64,000 bases of DNA from Chamaecrista fasciculata (lineage: Eukaryota > Streptophyta > Magnoliopsida > Fabales > Fabaceae), in NCBI GenBank assembly GCA_003254925.1, contig QANZ01001304.1, positions 63,425 through 127,424 of the forward strand, given 5' to 3'. Each line of letters starts with the position of its first letter. Within the stretch, counting starts at the first letter, position 1. A program made the translations under genes and the position numbers. The notes beneath the pieces were generated by a model. The model was not told the DNA's origin. It ran no database searches and saw nothing but the letters and a program-made list of their open reading frames with translations. Positions 49,396 through 59,800 of the stretch are shown piece by piece.

Positions 49396-50646
49396 TTTTA
49401 ATACTGTATTTCCTTCTTCTAGATAACATAATTAAACACGCCTTCAAATAGAAAACATAAACTAACAATATTGAATATAAATATAAAAGTAATAATGATT
49501 TTCTATATCCAAAGTCGTTTAATAGTTTTCAAATTATTACGAGTATTTCAAAAAAGACTGGTTAAAAAATTCATTCAGATACAGAGGCTATCTGATTTTT
49601 TGTGCTGACCGCTTCCATGCATTGCTCAGCATTTGGCTTAAAAATGAAATCCAAGCTCATGGTTTTAATTTCTAGAGCAGTTGGCTCACTTTGACGGATG
49701 AATTGGTCAAGGTTGCTAACAAAGTATGGGAAGAAAAATTACGTAGCTGGATAGCAAGAAGATTTCACATTTTAATAAAGAAAAATAAAAGTAAATTAAT
49801 GGCCAACTAATAAGTGATAAGGAACAAAAAGGAAATAGACAAGAGAAAAAAGTCAATCAACAAATAAAAAAAAAATTAGGGGTTGGTGGGTCTAATATTT
49901 TATGATTTTTAGTGGGGTTGACAATATTAATATTGAGATCGCGGAATTTCTATGGTGGAAATTTGTTAGAGGCAATTAACCCTTGAGGTTTTCTTTCACT
50001 CTCATCAAGACAGAATTGAATCAGCACAATATGATTGAATTATGTGAAATTTGAGTGAAAATATGAGGAAAAAGAAAAAGGTTAATGATAACAATAAATT
50101 AGAAAAATTAAATTCTCACAAGTTCACCCTTCATACAATCTTCAATAGTATTTTCCATTTAAAAAAGTAGAACTGTATTAGTAATTAAAGTTTAAAATAT
50201 CAATCCCGTGGCCAATATATATATATAACATTAATCTTTTGTGGAAGAAAAACTAGAGAGATCCAAAACAGCGAAGCGATGGTCATGTTGTAGTTTTGGA
50301 AGGAATCACGTGTTTTTCTGTAATTGCATTTGAAGGAGATAAATTAATTTTTTATTTAATGACAAAGCTAAGTAAAGAAAAGAAGGCATTCGGAGAGCTA
50401 GGAAGCCAAATGGTGGCAAAATATTTAAAAAGAAAAAAAATCAGAATTATATATATTTTTAATATCTTTGTTATAAGTTTTCTTTAATAAAAATACACAT
50501 GACAACTTTATTTTATAAGATCCATCATAGTTGAGAGAAAATATTAAAATCAACATTTTGCATAATAAATCAATGAAAAAAGAGAATTTAAAATTTATCA
50601 TTATAAAAATTTTATGACAAATATATAGTAAATTTTATACAAGTTT
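49396..50646. other. AT-rich intergenic DNA
   Basis: No gene is seen. A short (AT)n run lies at 50216-50226. Confidence 0.5.
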
Positions 50647-51451
50647 GGTTAAATAGTCATTTAGGTCTTAAATATATATCATATTGTTCATTTTGGTCTT
50701 AAACTATAAAATGTATGTGATTATATTAATCTCGTTTTAAGTTCGAATTTGATAAGTTTAGAGTTACATGTTTTTGAATAGTATTTTTTCTATTCAATTG
50801 GAGTCGTCAACAAACGAGATCAAATCAGGTTCCGAAAGTGAGTTATTCATTTCACAGTCAAATAAGTAAAATTGATAATATCTCTTTCGTTTCAATTCTG
50901 AAGGTAAAGAATTTAAAGTTTTGATTTATTCTTAATAAGTGTCAAGTTGGAACCGTTAGTATATGAGATCAAATTGAATTCGAAAGTGGAATTGGAACAA
51001 AAAAATTAAAAAAAAATTATGAGAAATTAGTTTCAAATCTACTTTCGAGTCATGTTTAACTTCATTTTGCTGATAATCTCAATTGGACAAATAAAAAATG
51101 AGAAACCCATAGTTCTAAACTCATCGCATTTGAACATGAAACAATAAAGATATGACATATGATCAATCCTGCATATTTGACCATAAAACAAGCGGCTTAC
51201 TATCAAGATTCGATTTGACAATGTTTATTAATAATCTCAAATGAATCAAAAAAGTACTCTTTAAAATTAACACGTTGCATTCAACTTATCATATTTGAAC
51301 TTGAAACGAAATAAATATAACCACATTAAATGATTTGAAAAAAAATAAAATATTTTGTTAATAATTAAGACCGATATAAATATTTTGAAACATAAAAGAC
51401 CAAAATAAAATTAAAAAAAAATTATGTTTAGTACCAAAATAACCTTTGACT
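50647..51451. mobile_element. Inverted-repeat element, family A copy 3
   Basis: 805 bp, the longest copy of the family also at 12536 and 35183. Ends are GGTTAAATAGTCATTTAGG and ...CCAAAATAACCTTTGACT. Flanks TACAAGTTT (50638-50646) and TATAAGTTT (51452-51460) match at 8 of 9, supporting a Mutator-type duplication. The internal blocks (GTTTAGAGTTACATG, ATTTCACAGTCAAATAAG) are more diverged and one section looks duplicated, so this copy is probably old. Confidence 0.7.
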
Positions 51452-51754
51452 TATAAGTTTTTCCAAAAAAATAAATAAAAAGGGAGGGAAGACGAACAAG
51501 TTCATGCTAACTCAAACTGAAACACGTTTTCTCGATCATTCCTCCTCCTATCTATTATTTTCTGTTTGGAATGTGCGAATGGCTAATCATTATACCAGCT
51601 TCTGTTACCTAACGATGATATAGTTTAGAGCGTTACTAAATACTAAATACTAAATAAATACAATTAGATTTATGCAACGAGAGTTGAGTAATAGAAGAGA
51701 GATTAGTCTAATAGTCTTTGACAACCTAATGAACTCAAATTTAAATATTCGTTG

Positions 51755-51849
51755 CCTGGAAGACCTTTGGCTCTTTGGTTGGAGTTATATTCTCTAATCA
51801 AGAAGCCATGGGTTCGAATTGGCAAGAAGAAGCAAAAAGAAGAAGAAAA
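51755..51849 (+). mobile_element. Short tRNA-derived SINE insertion with perfect TSD
   Basis: A 95-bp insertion. The head has an A-box-like TGGCTCTTTGGTTGG (51769-51783), and the B-box GGTTCGAAT (51811-51819) follows a CCATG. The body passes into an A/G-rich tail (AGAAGAAGAAAAA). It is flanked by identical 12-bp direct repeats AAATATTCGTTG at 51743-51754 and 51850-51861, which is the signature of target-primed insertion. It is only about a tRNA head plus tail, shorter than most plant SINEs. Confidence 0.8.
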
Positions 51850-51861
51850 AAATATTCGTTG

Positions 51862-52547
51862 AAAAAAATATTCATATTTCATTTTAGACTATACTTCAAT
51901 CAAAATTGCTTCTATTGGCTTCTAAAATATATATACAATTGGATTTCATTATGCAGCAACAAATTTTGATTGGTATAGCCCGTTACTATATAGTATATTC
52001 ATGTCTTATCCGTGTTCAGGATGGCCCTAAAAACGTTTGAATACTTGAATAGTTGAATTATCAAACTAATAAAATTATATATTTTTTTTGGCCTGATAAT
52101 AAAATTATAACATCAAGTCCTCAATATGATAATTAAAATAAACATCTGCTAATATGCCCACCACGTACATTATTGAGGGGCGGTTTTGAACTATTGTTTC
52201 ATATTTTCTTTTCAATTTTTCTTAGTGGCGAAGCAGAACTGATTTATTTATTTTTTTAACAAAAAAACTCAATCGATGATAATAGAGGTGGAAGAATAGT
52301 AATTTAAATTTTAAAGGTAAAATTACTTTTTTAGTTTTTAAATTGTACATCAATTTTTAATTTTGTATTTTAAAGTTTTATATTTTTAATTTTATTATTA
52401 ATTTATTGAATGAGTGGAGAAGGTAACCAAATCGGAAGGAAGGAAGGCGTTGAAGAGTGTTGGAGTGGGTCCCAAATTACATCGCAAGGTGGGATTTGCG
52501 CGTTCCCAAACTACCTTCCAGCTGGCACATGTCTCATCAGAATCACT
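51862..52547. other. AT-rich intergenic DNA
   Basis: I see no gene or defined repeat. Confidence 0.5.
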
Positions 52548-52556
52548 TTCTTTTTA

Positions 52557-53015
52557 GGTTTAAGTGCAATTTTGGTCCCCTAACTTTTGCAAAGGTCTCA
52601 ATTTGGTCCCCTAACTTTTTTTGTTGCAATTTTGGTCCCCTAACTTTCGTAAAGGTCTCAATTTGGTCCCCTAACTTTTTTTGTTGCAATTTTGGTCTCC
52701 TAACTTTTGAAAGCGTCTCACTGTTGGTCCCAAGTGCACTTTTTTCATCTATTATCTACCGTTAGTGCCGATTTGGTAGGTTGAGTTGGCTGATGACGTG
52801 ACAAATATGAGTGAAGTAGATTAAAAAATGACCATTATGCGGAAACGTTTTCATGACTTGGAAGTGCACTTGAGACCAATAGTGAGACGTTTTCAAGAGT
52901 TAGGGGATCAAAATTGCAACATAAAAAGTTAGGGGACCAAAATTGCAACAAAAAAAGTTAGGGGACCAAATTGAGACCTTTGCGAAAGTTAGGGGACCAA
53001 AATTGCACTTAAGCC
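52557..53015. mobile_element. Non-autonomous Mutator-type element with exact 9-bp TSD
   Basis: 459 bp. TIRs are GGTTTAAGTGCAATTTTGGT and ...ACCAAAATTGCACTTAAGCC. It is flanked by perfect TTCTTTTTA copies at 52548-52556 and 53016-53024. Each arm contains tandem repeats of a roughly 60-bp unit ('AATTTTGGTCCCCTAACTTT' plus 'AAAGGTCTCAATTTGG'), present about two and a half times, arranged as mirror copies around a unique centre (52720-52860). Confidence 0.88.
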
Positions 53016-53416
53016 TTCTTTTTATTTTATTAAACTCTTTTACTATTTTGGATTGTTTATTAGGGCATTAGGTGATTCTGAGAATCGTGATCTCTTACCT
53101 CTAAACTAATTTTTTCCTTGAACTTACAACATCAACCATATATTATTTTCTAATCAAATAAATATATGGCCACACTGAATGTGGACACAAAGATACACTC
53201 ACACCCATGCAAGCTAAACCTCCAGGAATCAGGAGGCAAGTATTTGTAGTAACCAAAAACCAGGACACATGTTAGAAAATACTAGATAAATAAATAATGA
53301 CTATATTCTTTAAAAAAATGTTCGAAACCTCATTTTTGTCCTATATATTTAGTTTGAATTTCGTTTTGGTTCTTAAATTATTTTTGTTTTATATTAGTTC
53401 TCAATCTTTTTTTCTT

Positions 53417-53666
53417 GGCCAAAGTGCAATATTGGTCCTATAACTTTGCATGAGTTCCCAAATCAGTCCTATAAGTTTTTTCGTCTCAGATTTGGTCCTA
53501 TAAGTTTGAAAAATTCTCACCGTTAGTCCTATCAATATTTCCATCCAATTTTTTCCGTTAATGCTGATGTGGCATGATGACTGGGATATTGAAGTGGCAA
53601 AGTGAATTGAAATGGGACCATACTGCAACAAATATTAATATTGTGGATGTATTTAGTGAATTTGAC
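53417..53666. mobile_element. Left part of a MULE-type TIR element, right part in gap
   Basis: It begins GGCCAAAGTGCAATATTGGT and continues with 'CCTATAAGTTT' phrases like the elements at 42626 and 52557. It runs into the N gap, so its right end cannot be seen. Confidence 0.6.
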
Positions 53667-54065
53667 NNNNNNNNNNNNNNNNNNNNNNNNNNNNNNNNNN
53701 NNNNNNNNNNNNNNNNNNNNNNNNNNNNNNNNNNNNNNNNNNNNNNNNNNNNNNNNNNNNNNNNNNNNNNNNNNNNNNNNNNNNNNNNNNNNNNNNNNNN
53801 NNNNNNNNNNNNNNNNNNNNNNNNNNNNNNNNNNNNNNNNNNNNNNNNNNNNNNNNNNNNNNNNNNNNNNNNNNNNNNNNNNNNNNNNNNNNNNNNNNNN
53901 NNNNNNNNNNNNNNNNNNNNNNNNNNNNNNNNNNNNNNNNNNNNNNNNNNNNNNNNNNNNNNNNNNNNNNNNNNNNNNNNNNNNNNNNNNNNNNNNNNNN
54001 NNNNNNNNNNNNNNNNNNNNNNNNNNNNNNNNNNNNNNNNNNNNNNNNNNNNNNNNNNNNNNNNN
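53667..54065. other. Assembly gap (399 Ns)
   Basis: Unsequenced. Probably holds the right end of the preceding TIR element and most of the TRIM-like element whose 3' end follows. Confidence 0.99.
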
Positions 54066-54362
54066 CGACACGGAGGGGGCGACCTATAGGCTGGATTAAG
54101 GTACGTACGATGCGTCGTGCCGAATACTGGAAGTTGAATGGAGCCGCCAAAAGTGGAAAGGGCTATCAATGGACCAGTGTCGATAGAGTGGGCCGCCGTG
54201 GACGTCGGCTTTCGAAGGGGTATGTAATGATACGAGTCCCACATCGGGTAGTTAGCTAAAGGTAAAGCACTATATAAGACCTTGGGCTCTCCAACTTCAA
54301 CAGTTAGCTTTTGAAGTGTGGTTCTCCCAAGGGCTTATTCCCAAGGGCTTATACTCGTATCA
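54066..54362 (+). mobile_element. 3' part of a TRIM-like LTR retroelement (fossil)
   Basis: A 135-bp LTR (54228-54362) with 9-bp inverted ends TGATACGAG / CTCGTATCA, preceded by a purine-rich tract (CGAAGGGG) and about 150 bp of GC-rich internal sequence (54066-54220) that continues into the gap. The short LTR and lack of coding sequence fit a non-autonomous TRIM. The LTR holds GTCCCACATCG (54236-54246), TATATAA (54271-54277), and a direct repeat of CCCAAGGGCTTAT. The 5' LTR is not visible, so age cannot be judged. Confidence 0.65.
54236..54277 (+). promoter_or_regulatory. snRNA-type USE plus TATA box inside the TRIM-like LTR
   Basis: GTCCCACATCG (54236-54246) is an exact match to the plant snRNA upstream sequence element (RTCCCACATCG). 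A TATATAA box begins at 54271, with 24 bp between them. In plant U-snRNA genes, spacing near 24-26 bp specifies Pol III (U6, U3) while about 33-34 bp specifies Pol II. Promoter function here is inferred from motif and spacing only. No snRNA body follows. Confidence 0.5.
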
Positions 54363-54968
54363 TACATATACTAAATAATATGGCACAACTAACTTTCTCC
54401 TACATGCAAATATTTTTCTACAATTTGGGGTAGTAACATTGTAATTCAATCCCGTCACCATTTTTTTTTTAAAAAAAATGCCTGAGTTCTATATTCTCCT
54501 GAGAAATGCTAGGGGTAAATATGAGATATCTGATTTTCCCATCTAATTTTGGTCCTACTTCCTCTTGTGCAGCACTGAAGAAAATCCAAACGTAGGTTCA
54601 TATGATGGGATAATGATCTGAATTTCCCAGAAATAAGAGGTCTGCTGGCGGCAGATATTGCATCGAAATGATATAATAACAGATGACGTTATAGTTGCAC
54701 CTCAGAGACATTAGATTAAGAATGTGGAAGAGGAAGAAATAAAAAGGCAAGTGAAGTGAAAAAAAAAAAAAAATTCGGAAAGACGTATGTTCACGATTTA
54801 GATATCTCGTCAATTTTCATTTCACCATATACTATCACATCTCAACTTTCGAAGCTCGTCTTACTAACGATTGCAGAACCTGTTTAAATCAAACCAATTC
54901 CAGCAATCATGAGTATTTTCACTTTTGAAGAGGAACATAGAAAAAATACTCACAAAAGTAGGCAGATC

Positions 54969-55011
<43 letters not shown>

Positions 55012-56837
55012 GTTAAGATGTGAATAACACAAGATGCTGGTTTTTTTTGGTCAGATTCTGGGCTTTTTTTTGGGCCTCAGCCATACTGGGCCTGACAGCA
55101 ATTGTAGCATGAAATCATTGAAATGGCATCGGGCATCGGCAGAGGTCCCTTTCAATAGTTTGTGCAAAAATTAAAAGAACAAAATAGATAAGTGCTATTA
55201 GACCAACCCAAAAAATGAAAAAAAGATGTGCTGTAATTCAATCAATAGTTAGAGTTTCTCGATAAATTTCTGATACTTCTTTTTTATTTAAATAAATAGA
55301 TTAGTAGAAGATAGAGAGGAATCCGTAATTTTATACAAATCATATGTGAGAAGATTAGAATGTAAAGAAGAGGAGAATAGAAGAAGAAAAAAAAAGATGA
55401 TTTCATTTTTTATTTTTTATTTTACCATACTACAGAAAGGATGACCACTTATTTATTTCTAATGACGTGCAATGGAGTAATCACAGCTTCACTACTACTG
55501 CTAGTCTGCTATCTACTCATCCCACACTTTAGATAATCTAAATCCTATTCTTATCAACAAATGGTAAGATAAACCCACTGCACATAAATTATCACTCAGA
55601 AAATTGAAGGCTGGCTTCAAAGTGTGAACTTAATTTAATTTGGGGCTCTTGGATAATATAAATAGACGAATCAGGTTCCCAAGAATTGATCAGCAGAGAA
55701 TATGTTTAAAGGGACACATACAAAGTGGAGACTATTTGATTAAATTGCTAACATCATGTACCATTTATAACGTGTCTGAAATCTGAATGACTAATCGACC
55801 TGAAGATAATGCAAAAGAAAAGAAAAATAATTTTGATATCTTTTATTTACATATTTTCTTTCATCCAACAAATTTTAGAAAATAATAATAAAAACTACGT
55901 CAAAACAAAAAATTCCTTACCTTTTTTTTTCTCTCGTCATTCTTTTCAATCTAAAGATACTTTAAAGCTTTCATGTACATAATGATTCTTCCTTGTTATT
56001 TCCCATATCCGACTCCCCACATAATCTGTACAGGGAAAATCTAATATGTTTATAGTTAGGAAAACCAGAAATTGTAGTTATTGGTGATTCCTGGTGTAAA
56101 ATTTAATACCCTGTAATTGTAATATAATAAATTAATAATAACAAGCTATGAAATAATGAATAATATTTATTATATCCATCGCGATGATACAGCTGAATTC
56201 CATCGCATCTGGTCACCTCATGAAAGAATAAGAATATTTTAGTGAAAGTTATGTTTGGCTAAAAGATAACCAGGGAATGTCAGATATGCCTCAAGTTGAC
56301 AGGAAAATCAAAGCCATAAAGAGCTTTCCAGAGATTTAAAGAAGGTATTGGTTTTTTTTAATATTTTCAATCTATTGGTCGTTTTAGTATTTTTATTCTA
56401 ATTTTGGTCATAAAATATAAAAGAAAAAAAATTGAAAAATTGGATCCAATAACACACCTCCGTAAAGAGGTGGTATTGTCCCAACATGCCGGGGAGGGAC
56501 CTGGGTGCGTTGTTTGCCCATCAAGAAAGTGATTTGATTATTAGATTAACCAAATATTAATTAATTTCTTCCTTGCTAAAATCATAATTATGGTTTAAAT
56601 AACAATTTTCTGGTTTATTTCCAAAGTTTCGTCATTTGGACAAGTTTTATCAGTAAGTGTCTTACCTTAAAAAAACAAAAACGATACAAATAGAAAACTT
56701 GCTTTTAGTGTGAAGGTGGAGAATAGCTAGCTAGCTATCTCTGCAAAGTCTCAAGAATAAAAGTAGAACAAAGCATGTTATTGAAATAAATACGTACACC
56801 AAAAAAGAAACTAGTTATAAAATAAGGGTGTCTTTAT
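54363..56837. other. Gene-poor AT-rich DNA with a (TA)n microsatellite
   Basis: No gene is seen. A TA/TATATA microsatellite with one C interruption spans about 54967-55011. Confidence 0.6.
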
Positions 56838-59800
56838 TGTTAGTGAAATAGAATGATGAGTAAATCTGATTTTCATTGCTTGAGAAAATATTACAAGAGA
56901 ACTCTATATTTATAATAGAGCTAGAGTACAATACTAAAGCATAGAGGGAAAGCTAACAAACTAACTACTATAACTCAAATTAACCATTTCAGTTATTATC
57001 CCTTATACCCTCCTTCAAACTTAACATTGATAAAGAAAGAATGTTGAGTTTGCTGCGAAATTTATAAAACAAATCTGCAACCACACTCTTTGTAAGAACA
57101 TCAGCTGGTTGCTCCAAAGCAGGAATATGCCTGATAGAAACATTATTATGAAAAACATGATCTCTAATGAAATGAAGATCAATTTCAGCTGGTTGAGTTT
57201 GCTGCGAAATTTATAAAACAAATCTGCAACCACACTCTTTGTAAGAACATCAGCTGGTTGCTCCAAAGCAGGAATATGCCTGACAGAAACATTATTATGA
57301 AAAACATGATCTCTAATGAAATGAAGATCAATTTCAACATGTTTTGTTCTGGCATGAAGTACTGGATTGGCAGACAGCTGCACAGCACCACTATTATCAC
57401 AATATAGAGCTGGAACTTGAACAATTGGAAGTTGCAACTCATGAATTAAAGACCTCATCCATAATATTTCAGCTACACAACTAGCAAGGCTTCTATATTC
57501 TGCCTCTGTGCTAGACCTGGAGACAGTGCACTGCTTCTTGGAACTCCAAGCAACATGAACCTTACCAACAAAAACACACCAGCCTGAAGTTGATCTTCGA
57601 TCATCAGGATCTGAGGCCCAGTCAAAGTCAGAGAAAGCAGTGAGAGATAAATGAGAAGACTTGGTGATGTGCAATCCATAATCAAGAGTACCACTGAGGT
57701 ATCTAAGAATTCGTTTAACTGTTGTCCAATGAGTAACTTTTGGAGACTGCATAAATTGGCAAACCTTATTCACTGAGAAAGAAATATCAGGCCTAGTGAG
57801 AGCAAGATACTGCAGAGCACCAACTACAGATCTATACAAAGAAGGATCTTCAAAATCATCATTACCAACTTTGGATAACTTCTGACCTACAACCATAGGA
57901 GTTGTCAAACACTTTGGATTTCCCATCTGAGCAGTATGCAAGAGATCAGTAATGTACTTGGTTTGTGACAAGTGAAGAGAGCCATCCTTCAAGTGAGAAA
58001 CTTGCACACCAAGAAAATAGTTAAGAGTTCCTAAATCCTTAAGAGGAAAAACATGATTAAGTTGAGCAACTAAGGCAGTGATAGCAGATTTGGAATTTCT
58101 AGTAATGACTATATCATCAACATAAGCCAAGAGATACAAGACTTCAACATTTCTATGTCTAGTAAACAAAGAACTATCACATTTAGATGCTACAAACCCA
58201 AATTTTAGTAGGGCTGAGGAAAGAGTTGTAAACCAAGCTCTTGGAGCTTGTTTAAGCCCATAAAGTGACTTATGTAATCGACAAACCATATTAGGATTAG
58301 AGGAAACAAAACCTTCAGGTTGTACCATATAGACTTCTTCACTTAATACCCCATTTAAGAAGGCATTATTCAAATCTATCTGATCAATATGCCACCCTTG
58401 AGACACAGCTACAGTAAGAACAATTCTGATGGTAGCTGGTTTAACAACAGGACTAAAAGTGTCATTAAAATCAAACCCTGGCCTTTGGTTAAATCCCTTT
58501 GCCACAAGACGAGCTTTAAGCTTTTGAACTGTTCCATCAGAATGCTTCTTCACACGAAATATCCATTTGCAACTGATTGGAGATTTATTTTCTGGAAGTT
58601 TAACAAGACTCCAAGTATTATTTTTGATTAGAGCATTATACTCTTCTTCCATAGCAGAAAACCATGCAGGATCTGCCAAAGCTGCTTTAACATTTTTAGG
58701 TTCTGTAGGTAATGAATCAGTAGGATTAGTGCTAACAGTATAGACTTTAGGCTTCAAATTGCTAGTTTTGGATCTGGTGGTCATAGTATGAGTAGGTACA
58801 GTTGATTTTACACGTTTAGAAGGTGGATTTGGTAGCAAAGGTGGTAGAGATGAAGAAATGATTAGTTGTGAAGATTGAATAGAAAGGGAATTTGGTGGTA
58901 GAGGTGAAGAAATGATTGGGGCTGCTGGATGAATAGGTGAATTTGATGGAGAAGAATCAACAATATCCTGGTCTGCAACACAAGTAGAATCTACAGAAAC
59001 ATTATTAGTAGTTTTGTTATTATTAGAAACAGCAATAGTAGGACTATTAAACAAGTTGGAGACAGACTGATTGATTGCAATTGGGGCAGAAATATGAGAA
59101 GAAGAACTGGGAACATTTTTAACAACTGCTGAATTTTGAGAAGCAAAATAAAATTCAGACTCATGAAAAATAACATGCCTAGATATGAAGACACGATTAG
59201 AAGAAGGATCTAGACATTTATAACCCTTATAACCTGCACTGTATCCCAGAAAAATACAAGGAACAAATTTGAAAAGAAACTTGACTTTATTGTAAGGTTT
59301 GGTGTATGGAAAACAAGTACATCCAAACACTTTGAAAGTTGAATAAGCTGGTTTGGAGTGAAATAATTTCTCAAATAGAGATAGATTGGACAAAGTAGAA
59401 GAAGGAAGACGATTGATAAGATAAACTGAAGTGCAGACAACCTCATCCCAATATTTCAGTGGCATTGAAGCTTTTGCAAGAAGAGTAAGAGCAGTTTCTG
59501 TAATGTGCCTATGTTTTCTTTCAAAAATTCCATTTTGCTGGGGCGTAAGAGGACAACTTTTCCTATGTATAATACCATTAGACAAGCAGAAAGAAGAAAT
59601 GGGAGAGTATCACCAACTCCATCACTTTGAAGCATTTTAAGTTTGGTATTAAATTGAAGTTCAACTTGAGCTTTGAATTGCAAAAATGCAGTAAGAGCAT
59701 CAGATTTTTGTTTAAGAAGGAAAAGCCAAGTATAACGAGAGAATGCATCAATAAAGACAATATAATATGAGTAACCTAGAGAAGAAGTAATAGGAAGTTT

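Noticed and set aside
54228-54362. A genuine U6/U3 snRNA gene at the USE/TATA pair
   Set aside because: Sequence after the TATA is LTR-like and matches no snRNA I know; the motif is reported only as an LTR promoter.
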